From NCBI GenBank assembly GCA_038380435.1, contig JAWZYU010000025.1:43284691-43348690 (forward strand): a stretch of DNA of 64,000 nucleotides. Reading direction: 5' to 3'. Origin of the DNA: Ryuthela nishihirai. Its lineage: Eukaryota > Arthropoda > Arachnida > Araneae > Heptathelidae. The notes beneath the pieces were generated by a model. That model did no database searches and was not told the origin of the DNA. It worked only from the letters and a program-made list of their open reading frames with translations. This document shows positions 31,325 to 41,784 of this stretch, one piece after another. The translations under genes and the position numbers were made by a program. Each line of letters starts with the position of its first letter. The stretch's first letter is position 1.

Positions 31325-31589
31325 TATTTTTCCTGTTGGGTGCACTTCTTAGCTGACAATGGACTAAATGGCCAAGTCATAAGGGTCCTGAGATAAGCTC
31401 AGATAAGATTGGGAGGGAACCCACTGGTAGCAGACAGAGGTAGCCTTCGTCAAGGTTATGCAACTTGTTTTTAAAATAGGCACAAGATATGGCTCCCCGG
31501 CACGCTAAGCCACGTTTAATGTCCATCTGACGGACGTCGGAGTCTCCAAGTTATCGGTGTCCCCTTCTGATGGGGAGGGTTTTGTGTTG
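31325..31589 (-). mobile_element. SINE-A, old
   Basis: Decayed minus-strand copy (TTGGGTGCACTTCTT .. TCTCCAAGTTATCGGTGTCC) lacking the head. A younger copy follows immediately. Confidence 0.75.
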
Positions 31590-31939
31590 TTGTGTTGTTT
31601 TACCTCTGAGCGGCACTTTTTTGCACACCATGGGCTAAATGGCCAGGTCACACGGACCCACTGCAACAGCTGTTGAGAGACAGATGGTAGCCTCCCGTCA
31701 AGGCCATCCAGCGTGTTCTTTAACGTGCACAGGGTATGGCTCTCCCGCACACGGGGCCACGGCTTAACGTCCCATCCGACGGACGGCGGCCTCTCCAAGC
31801 CCATCGGTGTCTCCTACTGACCGTGGGCAGGGCGGGGATTTTTGCGGAGATAAATCTCAACGCTGACCCAGCTGGGACTCGAACCTGGGAACTACAGATT
31901 ACGAGCCTGGCGCGCTACCGACTGAGCCACCCCCGCCCC
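31590..31939 (-). mobile_element. SINE-A with a small internal deletion
   Basis: Minus-strand copy, head intact. It lacks the CCCGAAGGCTCAGAGAAGG block between the CACACGGACCC and ACTGCAACAGC motifs. It lies in the interval between the two divergent genes. Confidence 0.9.
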
Positions 31940-32355
31940 AGTCAAGAGCGACTTAATCATCTCGCAATTTTGTGCATCGAAAATGATTTAGCTAAGCAAT
32001 TGATTTTACTGAAGTTATTGAAAAAAATGCGACGACAAAAGCTAGAAAATATACTTTGAGATAATTTTTGATATTATTGTAAGTTTTTATTATGTAAATC
32101 CATATAGTTTTTTAAATAAATATAAATATTACTTTTGTGCCAGCATTTAAACTGATTTATTTTATCCTAAATCCTGTATAGCAGTACGCTGCCCTTAGCG
32201 GTAGGTAGGGCGGAGATCCTGGCCTGGGGACCCGCTTCAGGATGTGGGGGCCCTGGACATTATACTTAAGCATACGAAAAGGTAACCACCACTATTCAAA
32301 GATTTATTTACCCCACTGAAACTGCTATTGCTATATTGAAACTATTATTTACTGC
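31940..32355. other. Intergenic DNA between the divergent genes
   Basis: AT-rich, with a short GC-richer patch near 32190-32260. No gene. Confidence 0.45.
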
Positions 32356-32366
32356 TATACTGAAAC

Positions 32367-32571
32367 AGCCGTCCCGTGGCCGAGTGGTTAGCGCGCTTGG
32401 CTAGGGATCTGGGTTCGAGCCCCGGATAAGGCATGGATGTTCGTATTGTTTTTTGCTGAGGTCCTGCCATCCTCTTAGATCTTCTTTCTTTGTGGCATAT
32501 AAACTGACAGGCTCCTGTCAGACCTTTGTGGCAAGAAGCTGCTTGAGGGGGTATTTATTTTTTATTTATTT
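32367..32571 (+). mobile_element. SINE-B monomer with 11-bp target duplication
   Basis: Flanked by TATACTGAAAC (32356-32366 and 32572-32582). Head with A box (TGGCCGAGTGGTTAGCGC) and B box (GGTTCGAGCCCC), body and A/T-rich tail. It shows that the monomer is a complete unit of transposition. Confidence 0.95.
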
Positions 32572-32593
32572 TATACTGAAACTATTAATTATT

Positions 32594-32959
32594 GGTTGAT
32601 TGTTTTACCTCTGAGAGGCACTTTTTTGCACACAATAGTCTAAATGGCCAGGTTACAAGCACCCAGAAGGCTTAGAGCAAATTGGAGGTGGAAACTCACT
32701 GAAAAGAACGTAGCCTCCCGTCAAGGCCATCCAGCGTGTTCATTAATGTGCACAGTTTATGCCTCTGTTTCGCACACGTGAAAACGGCTTAACATCCCAT
32801 CCGACGGGCGGCAGCCTTTTCAAACCCATCGGTGTCCCCTAATGACTATGGGAAGGAATTTTGGCAGAAATAAATCTCAACGTTAGCCCAGGTGAGACTC
32901 GAACCTGGGAACTGAAGATTACAATGCTGGTGCTCTGCTGACTGAGCCACCCCGGCCCC
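32594..32959 (-). mobile_element. SINE-A, old
   Basis: Minus-strand copy with head to tail order preserved but many substitutions and lost blocks. Confidence 0.85.
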
Positions 32960-33274
32960 TATTAATTATTGGTATACTGAAACTACTACTTACATGCCTA
33001 CTAAACCTAACGGTGAGCTCATGTTCTCTTGAAAGTATAACCGGGACCGCTAAGAAATTGTTCTCGTGGCGCATAACAACTTGCTTAATCACATTCGTTA
33101 TCTACTTGTAGTAAGGGACGGATTCCAGACACCGCAGTTTGCCCCAAAACTTCAGTATTCTTTCTTGCGTATAGTAATCTTTGGCGTATATGCTCAATTG
33201 TAGCATCGTTTCAAAGTTAGTGTTGTGTGATCATCTATCCTAACGATAACTGCATTACATTTGCTATTGCAGAG
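32960..33274 (+). promoter_or_regulatory. Putative promoter region of SOCS-box gene 2
   Basis: Non-repetitive 315 bp upstream of the candidate ATG at 33275. It contains a weak TATA-like GTATATGC at about 33187. A TTGCAG directly before AGATG could instead be a splice acceptor of a 5' UTR exon. No further element is certain. Confidence 0.3.
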
Positions 33275-33319
33275 ATGTCTAAAGCAAAGCGTTTTTGCCC
33301 AGATCTACGATACCAAGAA
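33275..33319 (+). CDS. Candidate first exon of SOCS-box gene 2
   Basis: ATG in good context (GCAGAGATGTCT) opens a 15-codon frame, MSKAKRFCPDLRYQE, that ends at a consensus donor GAA/GTAAGTA in phase 0. This fits the phase-0 start of the exon at 40658. Joined with the next two exons it gives exactly 363 codons plus stop. Support comes from the splice site, the phase and the mirror-image position relative to gene 1; the peptide itself is not recognisable. Confidence 0.45.
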
Positions 33320-33365
33320 GTAAGTATTTATTGACTTAAAACATGCTAAGTAATATTTATTTTGT

Positions 33366-33760
33366 TGGGTTGGGTTGTTTTACCTCTGAGCGGCACTTTT
33401 TTGCACATCATGGGTTAAATGGCCAGATCACATGGACCCCGAAGGCTCAGAGAAGGTTGGGGGAGGGGACCCACTGGAACAGCTGTTGGGAGACAGATGG
33501 TAGCCTCCCGTCAAGGCCATCCAGCGTGTTCTTTAACGTGCACCAGGGTATGTCTCTCCCGCACACGGGGCCACGGCTTAACGTCCCATCCGACGGACGG
33601 CGGCCTTTCCAAGCCCATCGGTGTCCCCTACTGACCGTGGGCAGGGCGGGGAATTTTTCGGAGATAAATCTCAACGCTGACCCAGCTGGGACTCGAACCT
33701 GGGAACTACAGATTACGAACCTGGCGCGCTACCGACCGACTGGAGCGCTACCCCCGCCCC
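33366..33760 (-). mobile_element. SINE-A with 12-bp target duplication
   Basis: Flanked by TATTTATTTTGT at 33354-33365 and 33761-33772. About 395 bp because of a small duplication near the head (ACCGACCGACTGGAGCGCTACC). It lies 35 bp inside intron 1 of gene 2. Confidence 0.93.
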
Positions 33761-33885
33761 TATTTATTTTGTAAACTGTTTTCGATTTATAAGAAAACTA
33801 GGGAAAAATAGAAACGAAAAATACAATTGAATTATTTTCAAGTTTCCTGGGTAGTCTTACTGTTGTATGTATTATTACGTCAAAC

Positions 33886-34135
33886 GATGTTGGGTTGTTT
33901 TACCACTGTGTTTATGTTCACAGAATTGGCGAAATCTTCAGGTCACAAGGACCCCAATGGTTCATCGGATGTTGGGGGAGGGAATAAATTGGACAGCTGT
34001 TACGAGACAGATGGTAGTCTCCCATGAAGGCCATCCAGCGTGTTCTTAACATGCATTGGGCATGGATATATATCTTGCACATTGGAACCACGTCTTATTG
34101 TCCCATCCAATGGACGGCTGCTTTTCCAAGCACGG
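33886..34135 (-). mobile_element. SINE-A, old and head-less
   Basis: Decayed minus-strand copy (GTTGGGTTGTTTTACCACTG .. TTTTCCAAGC). Confidence 0.75.
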
Positions 34136-34507
34136 TCAAATGATGTGCATATAAAATGTTTTACTCTGTCCTTCGTGCGGAAATTTACTCGTATCTCGGA
34201 TGATATTTTTAATTTTTGTACTTTGCGATTTTTTGTAAGACATTTTATTCAGTGTGAATACGAAAAAATACGCAAATTCTGCTCTCTCTCTCTAATAAAC
34301 TGATTTTTTCCCACTTGATAAAATATTATTTTAAACAAACTATAATGTCATTCATTACGGAAATAAACGTATTTAAATAATATCTAATAAATGGATTTCT
34401 AAAGCATTTTTATAAGGTGTTTCAAGAAAAATGAACCGAACTCGAAAGAGAATGGAATTAAAACGTGTGCTGTAATAAATAAATTATTATTATTATATGC
34501 TTGATCA
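34136..34507. other. No gene; AT-rich
   Basis: No feature recognised. Confidence 0.5.
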
Positions 34508-34650
34508 TAATTTGGTTGTTTTACTTCCGAGCACAATTTGTATGGACACAATGAGCTGATTGACCAGGTTACAAGAATACCAGAGTTTCAAAGCTGGGTC
34601 GCAAACAGGAACACATTGAATAACTGTTAGGAGAACTGCCCTGTCAAAAT
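34508..34650 (-). mobile_element. SINE-A tail fragment, very old
   Basis: TTTGGTTGTTTTACTTCCGAG .. CACATTGAATAACTGTTAGG corresponds to the SINE-A tail in minus orientation. Confidence 0.6.
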
Positions 34651-34656
34651 ATTAGG

Positions 34657-34934
34657 TTTGGGATGTTTTACCTGTGAACGGCACTTTTTTGCACACAACG
34701 GGCTAAATTGCTGGGTCACAAGGACCCTGACAGATCAGAGCATATATGGGGAGGGACCCACTGGAATAGCTTTTGGAAGACAGATGGTAGCTTCCTGTTA
34801 AAGCCAATCAGCGTGTTCTTTAAGGTGTACAGGGTATGGCTCTTCCGCACACGGAGCCACGGCGTAACGTCTCTTGCAATCGATGGCTGCCTTTCCAAGC
34901 CCATCGGTCTCCCCTGCTGACTGTTGGAAGGCAG
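34657..34934 (-). mobile_element. SINE-A, old, split by a younger copy
   Basis: Minus-strand copy ending at GCAGCCCAAAATATTAGGG, where the next SINE-A inserted (target duplication at 34936-34949 and 35446-35459). Confidence 0.8.
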
Positions 34935-34949
34935 CCCAAAATATTAGGG

Positions 34950-35445
34950 TTGTTGCGTTGTTTTACCTCTGAGCGGCACTTTTTTGCACACCATGGGCTA
35001 AATGGCCAGCTCACATGGACCCCGAAGGCTCGGAGAAGGTTCGGGGAGGGGACCCACTCGAACAGCTGTTGGGAGACAGATGGTAGCCTCCCGTCAAGGC
35101 CATCCAGCGTGTTCTTTAAAGGGAACAGGAACACGAAGGCTCAGAGAAGGTTGGGGGATGGGACCCACTGGAACAGCTGTTAGTAGACAGATGGTAGCCT
35201 CCCATCAAGGCCATCCAGCCTGTTCTTTAACGTGCACAGGGTATGGCTCTCCCGCACACGGGGCCACGGCTTAACGTCCCATCAGACGGACGACGGCCTT
35301 TCGAAGCCCATCGGTGTCCCCTACTGACGTGGGCAGGGCGGGGAATTTTGCGGAGATAAATCTCAATGCTGACCCAGCTGGGACTCGAACCTGGGAACTA
35401 CAGATTACGAGCCTGGCGCGCTACCGACTGAGCCACCCCCGCCCC
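34950..35445 (-). mobile_element. SINE-A with internal tandem duplication
   Basis: Flanked by CCAAAATATTAGGG on both sides. At 496 bp it is about 113 bp longer than the reference: the block GGCTCAGAGAAGGTT..GGCCATCCAGC..GTTCTTTAA is present twice. Head and tail are otherwise intact, so one insertion event delivered or later acquired the duplication. Confidence 0.92.
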
Positions 35446-35459
35446 CCAAAATATTAGGG

Positions 35460-35655
35460 ATTTTCCATATTATGTCAATGGGAATTCAATTTCGAAGTTC
35501 TATAACTTTTAAATTATGAATTCGACGGGAAAAGGTTATGGGATATATACTAAAGAACAAATCTATTTAAATATCGGTTTTCAACAATTTTCATTCAATA
35601 TTTAAAGAGTTATGAAATATAGAATATTTCACAATAGTAACGGCTGTTCTTTGTT
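35460..35655. other. Dispersed repeat fragment related to modules A/B
   Basis: TTTTCAACAATTTTCATTCA + ATATTTAAAGAGTTATG parallels the module sequences near 28350 and 30200. Confidence 0.4.
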
Positions 35656-35659
35656 AAAT

Positions 35660-35734
35660 TTGCAGTTCCCAGGTTTGAGTCCCACGTGGAGCGTTGAGAT
35701 TTATGTCCGCTAAAACCCCACCTTGTCTCCATCA
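35660..35734 (+). mobile_element. Older SINE-A, left part, split
   Basis: B-box side of an old copy (GCAGTTCCCAGGTTTGAGTC..GCGTTGAGATTTATGTCCGC), interrupted at CCCCACCTTGTCTCCATCA by a young SINE-A. It continues at 36118. Confidence 0.8.
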
Positions 35735-36117
35735 GGGAGGGAGTGGCTCAGTCGGTAGCGCGCCAGGCTCGTAATCTGTAGTTCCCAGGTTCGAGTCCCA
35801 GCTGGGTCAGCGTTGAGATTTATCTCCGCAAAATTCCCCCGCCCTGCCCACGGTCAGTAGGGGACACCGATGGGCTTGGAAAGGCCGCCGTCCGTCGGAT
35901 GGGACGTTAAGCCGTGGCCCCGTGTGCGGGAGAGCCATACCCTGTGCACGTTAAAGAACACGCTGGATGGCCTTGACGGGAGGCTACCATCTGTCTCCCA
36001 ACAGCTGTTCCAGTGGGTCCCCTCCCCCAACCTTCTCTGAGCCCTCGGGGTCCATGTGACCTGGCCATTTAGCCCATGGTGTGCAAAAAAGTGCCGCTCA
36101 GAGGTAAAACAACCCAA
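35735..36117 (+). mobile_element. SINE-A, full length, nested in an older SINE-A
   Basis: 383 bp, flanked by a 19-bp duplication (35716-35734 and 36118-36136; one mismatch). Its length equals that of the copy at 4627 and confirms the element boundaries. Confidence 0.95.
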
Positions 36118-36315
36118 CCCCACCCTGTCTCCATCACAAAAGGAATACCGATTGTCTTGGAAACGCCACGTACAGGAGAGCCATATCCTGTGCACGCGCT
36201 GGATGGCCTTGACCGGAGGCTACCATCTACCTCCTAACAGTTGTACAGCGGGTCCTCTTTCCCCAAAAATTTCTCTGACTCAGTGGGGTTTTTGTGACGG
36301 GGCCATTTAATCTAG
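36118..36315 (+). mobile_element. Older SINE-A, right part
   Basis: Continuation of the copy begun at 35660 (GGAATACCGATTGTCTTGG .. GACGGGGCCATTTAATC). Confidence 0.75.
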
Positions 36316-36329
36316 TGTCAAGGTTGCTC

Positions 36330-36650
36330 AAGGTATGTTTGGGGGAGGGGACCCACTGGCCCCATCCGCAAAATTCCCAGCCCTGCCCACGGTCAGTAGG
36401 GGACACCGATGGGCTTGGAAAGGACGCCGTCCGTCGGATGGGACGTTAAGCCGTGGCCCCGTGTGTGGGAGAGCCATACCCTGTTCACGTTAAAGAACAC
36501 GCTGGATGGCCTTGACGGGAGGCTACCATCTGTCTCCCAACAGCTGTTCCAGTGGGTCCCCTCCCCCAACCTTCTCTGAGCCTTCGGGGTCCTTGTGAAA
36601 GCCATGGTGTGCAAAAAAGGTGCCGCTCAGAGGTAAAACAATCCAAACAA
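36330..36650 (+). mobile_element. SINE-A, 5' truncated and rearranged
   Basis: Begins with a short inverted SINE-A piece (TTTGGGGGAGGGGACCCACT). From about 36365 it then reads forward from TCCGCAAAATTCCC to the tail; the tail lacks the CCTGGCCATTTAGC segment. Confidence 0.85.
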
Positions 36651-36769
36651 CCCACTGCCCAGATGCTGTCTCTTTTCAGATATTTACGGCGTTGTTGAAG
36701 AAAACACGACGTCAAGAACGGAGGGATTTTTTTTTTTATGAAATACGGCCTCCCGTAGTAAGGACTGGC

Positions 36770-36817
36770 CCAGATACTAGTAAGGCCAGATACTAGTAAG
36801 GCCAGATACTAGTAAGG
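36770..36817 (+). repeat. 16-bp tandem repeat, three copies
   Basis: Three exact copies of CCAGATACTAGTAAGG. Confidence 0.95.
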
Positions 36818-37267
36818 AGGTAAGATAATCCTCCTAAGCTTAACAGTGCAATGAAACAGAATATTCATTCATATCGAAAGAAAAAAGAAAACAAGTAAAG
36901 ATTTAATAGTTTTGAAATAAAGTCTTTGTAGGTCTTTTGAAGATCATCTGATCTTCGAACGTTATGAAAGTTCAAAAGTCACGAAAGAATGAGTGAAAAT
37001 CTCAAATGGAACTGAGGAGGCCGTCTGTTTTCAGGAACTGCAGTAAAAGTTTAGAAATCCTGCACACAAGTTGAGAGTTTTGTCTTCTGTCCAGGATGAA
37101 GTTGATAGTAACAACTGTGATGTTGATCTGCTGGAGACTTTAAAGCAAATTGTTTCTTTGGAGGTCATAAAGTGCACAGTGAATTAGAACATGTTCAACA
37201 TTTTCAGGTTGGTTGCAGGTTTTACAGAAGGATGAAGTTTTCTTTCCAATTTTGTGAAGTTTTTCGT
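36818..37267. other. Intronic DNA, no gene
   Basis: No feature recognised between the tandem repeat and the MITE. Confidence 0.45.
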
Positions 37268-37804
37268 TTAACCCTTTCACGACTAAGGGAAACATTTTTC
37301 CCCATTTTAAAATTGGTGATTGTCGTATTTAATTATAACCTTATCTGCATTTTTTATACAGAATGTCAAAATAGAACGTATGCCGAACGCAATTACGTAA
37401 ACGGGAACGTTTAGAAAACAAAAACAGAACTGTCAGGACGCATAATATATGTACTATGTGCAATGTCCATCTTTGCCTCACTACCAAAAGAAATTGCTTT
37501 GCAGAATATCATAATTAGCACATCATTTTGTATAGTAATTTTATTTCATAATTTTGTATTATTTTAGTTAACATTTTGTTCTAATAAACCAATAAATAAA
37601 AGACATTGCATAATAAGCCTAACTATAATTTGTGTTACCTTTATAGTCCATTGGGAAAAATATTTCCCATAAAATTCCAAAAAAACTACACATTGTTATG
37701 CATTTTTCTTATGATTTTTATTTATTTTACGTCTAAACAAACTAAAATAAACAGTTACATACTAATATTTACTCTTAGAAACCTTATGGTCCTGAAAGGG
37801 TTAA
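37268..37804 (+). mobile_element. TTAA-flanked MITE (piggyBac-like), copy 1
   Basis: 537 bp from TTAA to TTAA with terminal inverted repeats TTAACCCTTTCACGAC / GTCCTGAAAGGGTTAA. TTAA target duplication and CCC..GGG termini are hallmarks of piggyBac elements. The interior is AT-rich and has no transposase; a 72-codon frame inside is shared with copy 2 but has no domain. Confidence 0.85.
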
Positions 37805-38261
37805 TGCACAGTGACCAATGGTAAGTCTACCTTAGCCGTTTCTCCTGTTCACTTTAAACTTCTTTCGTGGTCAGGGGCGATGTCAAATATTTTAGTGCAT
37901 ACTTTGAAAGAAGCGAAATTTTATATATAATTCTCTGTAATATTACTACAGGTAGCATTGGAATATATCTAAAAATTAATATATGATATTAAATGTAATA
38001 CTTTTACAGCAATACCTTTATGTAAAATGAAATTAGATACGTACACATTTTTATTGTTGTTTGCTATTATTATTAATTATTATTTTTTCATTTGTTAAAT
38101 ATATTATAAAGCAACCTGCGTTAATATTACATCAAATTTTATAAACGTTATTCACTTTTAGATTTCTTAACATCATAAAAATCGTTGTCATGGATTTCGT
38201 TATCAATGTAGCTAAGCTAATGAAGGCCATGATAGCAATATTAATGATGTTACGTATGGAG
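37805..38261. other. Intronic AT-rich DNA
   Basis: No feature recognised. Confidence 0.5.
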
Positions 38262-38426
38262 GTTTGGGTTTTACCCCTGAGCAACACTATTTTTACACAC
38301 AAGGGGCTAAATGGGAAGGCCAAAAGAACCCCTAGGTCTCAGAGAAGATTGGGGGAGCATCTACTCGACAGCTGTTGGGAGACAGATGGTAGTCTACCAT
38401 CAAACGTGTTCTTTAAAGTGCACATA
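38262..38426 (-). mobile_element. Older SINE-A, left part, split
   Basis: Decayed minus-strand tail half (GGTTTGGGTTTTACCCCTGA .. CGTGTTCTTTAAAGTGCACATA). The split point is the target of the next SINE. Confidence 0.8.
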
Positions 38427-38815
38427 GGGGCGGGGGTGGCTCAGTCGGCAGGGCGCCTGGCTCGTAATCTGTAGTTCCCAGGTTCGAGTCCCAGCTGGGT
38501 CAGTGTTGAGATTTATCTCCGCAAAATTCCCCGCCCTGCCCACGGTCAGTAGAGGACATCGATGGGCTTGGAAAGGCCGCCGTCCGTCGGATGGGACGTT
38601 AAGCCGTGGCCCCTGTGCGGGAGAGTCATACTCTGTGCACGTTAAAGAACACGCTGGATGGCCTTGACGGGAGGCTACCATCTGTCTCCCAAAAGCTGTT
38701 CCAGTGGGTCCCCTCCCCCAACCTTCTCTGAGCCTTCGGGGTCTACGCAACCTGGCCATTTAGCCCATGGTGTGCAGAAAAGTGCCGCTCAGAGGTAAAA
38801 CAACCCAACACAAAC
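38427..38815 (+). mobile_element. SINE-A nested in an opposite-strand SINE-A
   Basis: Full-length copy flanked by GTGCACATA at 38418-38426 and 38816-38824. The host SINE continues on the other side in minus orientation. Confidence 0.93.
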
Positions 38816-39005
38816 GTGCACATAGTATAGTTCTCCCGCACACGGGGTCACAGCTTAACGTTCCATCCGACGGAAGGCTGCCTTTCCAAGCCCATCGATG
38901 TCCCCTACTGACCGTGGTCAGGGCAGGGAATTTTGCGAATATAAATCTCAATGGTGGCCCACTTGGGACTCGAATTTGGAAACTGCAAATTACAAATATT
39001 AAATA
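38816..39005 (-). mobile_element. Older SINE-A, right part
   Basis: Head half of the split minus-strand copy (GTTCTCCCGCACACGGGGTC .. GACTCGAATTTGGAAACTGC). Confidence 0.82.
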
Positions 39006-39420
39006 CCATATTGGCAATTAGCAGAGCTCATTACGATTTATTAAATAAATTATGTATTCAGTTCATTGCTTTACTATTTTTTATTTTGCCGTAATATTTA
39101 ATATTATTTTGGTTTGTTAAATATAATATGAAACTACCTGTAAAAATATTAAAAACAAATCTTCAAAAAAATTTCTTTCCCTACCTCACATTGATCAAAA
39201 AGATCGTAATAGCTTTAATAATAGAGGTAGACTTTGCTAACTCTAGACAAATAGGTTCTGTTAATATATCCAAAACAGAAAGTCCAGGTCTTGGCCGTGA
39301 GAGAATGCAGACTTTCATTGTTTGCAGTGAGGTCTGATTCCCAATCAGGGCGGGGAGGAGGGGGAGGGAACTGTATATGATAAGATGATACAGCATTATA
39401 AAGGTCGAAGCTTTCCCTCC
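39006..39420. other. Intronic DNA, no gene
   Basis: AT-rich; a G-rich patch (GGGCGGGGAGGAGGGGGAGG) at 39349-39368 is the only notable composition change. Confidence 0.45.
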
Positions 39421-39428
39421 AACATGTA

Positions 39429-39942
39429 CAGTCGCTCAAAAAGTATCCGAACACTATGGTTGATTACAGAATTCAGAAAAAATATCTGGCAGCGATTTTT
39501 TTAGAAATTAGTGATCTGGCAACCTTCGTGTCACGTGATTACAGAATTCAGGAAAAATATCTGGCGCGTGTACAGCAACTGTACACGCTCCAGTTACCGT
39601 TCACAGCAAACTGGAGCGTGTGCAGTCACTGCACACGCTCCAGTTTGCTGTGAACGGTAACTGCACACGCTCAATATTTCCGTGAGTGAGCCCACACGAT
39701 CTAGTATCAAAATAATATGACCACCTACAGTCGCTCAAAAAAGTATCCGAACACCATGGTTGATTACAGAATTCAGAAAAAATATCTGGCAACGATTTTT
39801 TTAGCAATGAGTGATCTGGCAACCTTCGTGTCACGTGACACGAAGGTTGCCAGATCACTAATTTCTAAAAAAAATCGTTGCCAGATATTTTTTCTGAATT
39901 CTGTAATCAACCATAGTGTTCGGATACTTTTCTGAGCGACTG
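39429..39942. mobile_element. Foldback TIR element carrying the palindromic module (short form)
   Basis: Reverse complement of 18057-18768 with the same ends and TA flanks. It has a half foldback at 39429-39565, the palindromic module at about 39566-39705, the same joint sequence, then the 215-bp near-perfect palindrome 39728-39942. It lacks the 118-bp tandem units of the long form. Confidence 0.87.
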
Positions 39943-40221
39943 TACACAATTGTCTTTTCATTATCCATAATTTACATAGCTTAAAGGTACAACTGTTTAT
40001 TAGGATAGTTCAAAAGGGGTTTTTCAATGATAAACGGCGAGACAGCTATCGTCTGATGGGCGTGATTACGAATCTCCTATCTATGAACCTGTCTGCCCTA
40101 AAAGTGGGAAAGTCTGTTATGTCGCAATGTCAAAATCCAATGGGGATATTGAGGTGTCTTTTGGCGGTTTTCATTAATATTATTCCCTCGTTAAAAACCT
40201 ATAAGATTTCCACTATATCAT

Positions 40222-40608
40222 GGGGCGGGGGTGGCTCAGTCGGTAGCGCGCCAGGCTCGTAATCTGCAGCTCCCAGGTTCGAGTCCCAGCTGGGTCAGCG
40301 TTGAGATTTATCTCTGCAAAATTCCCCGCCCTGCCCACGGTCAGTAGGGGACACCGATGGGCTTGGAAAGGCCGCTGTCCGTCGGATGGGACGTTAAGCC
40401 GTGGCTCCGTGTGCTGGAGAGCCATACCCTGTTCCCTTTAATGAACACGCTGGATGACCTTGACGGGAGGCTACCATCTGTCTCCCAACAGCTTGTTCCA
40501 GTGGGTCCCCTCCCCCAACCTTCTCTGAGCCTTCGGGGTCCATGTGACCTGGCCATTTAGCCCAAGGTGTGCAAAAAAGTGCCGCTCAGAGGTAAAACAA
40601 CCCAACCC
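40222..40608 (+). mobile_element. SINE-A, full length
   Basis: Ends only about 50 bp upstream of the central exon of gene 2, so it may supply part of the acceptor neighbourhood. Its GTGTGC and GTGCACG motifs carry substitutions (TGTTCCCTTTAATG). Confidence 0.92.
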
Positions 40609-40657
40609 AAATCTGTATTCGCTGTGACATAAAATAATGTTATGCCTTTTCTTTCAG

Positions 40658-41280
40658 ACCTTGGAAAATTTTGAAGATGAAATTTCGATTGATTTCATGA
40701 CAGATCACCGACAAATCAAGATATCCAATGCAGCACTGAGCAAAACATTTAAAATGACCGAGGTGTTCAGGTTTATACGCAGAACTGCCAAGTCGATTCG
40801 TAAGAAGCCCAAAGAAAGAGTCTTGAGATGGATACAAAACACGACGACAGTGGTTCGAGAACTTTGCCCAATTTATGGATTCCGAAAAATCGCCCCTGCT
40901 GCGAGAGACATCCTGGAAATCTGTTTCCAGTTCCAATTTATGGACAGCAAATTAGTTGTTGAATTAATACAGATAATGGATACTGGAGATAGTTATATTT
41001 CATATATAGACAATCTTATTTCGATTGATCAAGAAGAATATATTTCACTGATGTGCAGATTTTCATCTTATCTTTTGGGACACGCAAAAAGGCAAAGAGA
41101 GACTTTCCAAGGGAAATGGTTTGGAAAGAATTCCCATCAATCTGTAGTTTGCTGTGTTCTTTATGAAAACGTACAACTTGTTAACATACTTTTGAAAAAT
41201 GGGTTTTGTTCCACCATCGCTAGTACCCATCGGAAGCACTGGGAATCAGCAGCAAGACGCCAAAGCTTTCAAACATTATG
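40658..41280 (+). CDS. SOCS-box protein gene 2, central exon
   Basis: 623-nt exon bounded by a TTTTCTTTCAG acceptor and a TTATG/GTAAGT donor, phase 0 to phase 2 like its counterpart in gene 1. About 207 residues aligning end to end with gene 1's central exon (TLENFEDEISIDFM against DFSTFEGDDVCINFM; CPIYGFRK; ILEICFQFQFMDS; GKWFGKN; LVNILLKNGFC). It has no signal peptide or membrane segment. The C-terminal VLYENVQLVNILLKNGF looks like one degenerate ankyrin helix pair, which suggests an origin from an ankyrin-SOCS protein; this is an inference. The substrate is unknown. Confidence 0.87.
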
Positions 41281-41398
41281 GTAAGTACATCTAGTTAGAA
41301 TCGATTATCACTAAAAATTCGACAATAAATTTAATCACCTTACAAACATCCGAAAAGCGAAAGCTTGACTGCTTTGCTGTAGTGCATAATAGATATGT

Positions 41399-41784
41399 GT
41401 TGGGTTGTTTTACCTCTGAGCGGCACTTTTTTGCACACCATGGGCTAAATGGCCAGGACACATGGACCCCGAAGGCTCAGAGAAGGTTGGGGGAGGGGAC
41501 CCACTGGAACAGCTGTTGGGAGACAGATGGTAGCCTCCCGTCAAGGCCATCCAGCGTGTTCTTTAACGTGCACAGAATATGGCTCTCCCGCACACGGGGC
41601 CACGGCTTAACATCCCATCCGACGGACGGCGGCATTTCCAAGCCCATCGGTGTCCCCTACTGACCGTGGGCAGGGCGGGGAAATTTTGCGGAGATAAATC
41701 TCAACGCTGACCCAGCTGGGACTCGAACCTGGGAACTACAGATTACGAGACTGACGCGCTACCGACTGAGCCACCCCCGCCCCC
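41399..41784 (-). mobile_element. SINE-A, full length
   Basis: Minus-strand copy, well preserved, about 120 bp inside intron 2 of gene 2. Confidence 0.93.

Larger units (their letters stand above)
33320..40657 (+). other. Gene 2, first intron (tentative)
   Basis: 7.3-kb intron from GTAAGT (33320) to the CTTTCAG acceptor at 40657. Largely SINE-A copies in both orientations, a TTAA-flanked MITE and the second foldback element. Confidence 0.45.

Noticed and set aside
36365..36650. A separate gene suggested by a 73-76-codon overlapping pair
   Set aside because: The sequence is a truncated SINE-A; the peptides match those of every other copy.
37606..37824. 72-codon frame shared with 44221-44451
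   Set aside because: Both lie inside two copies of the same TTAA-flanked MITE; conservation is due to recent transposition. No transposase motifs.
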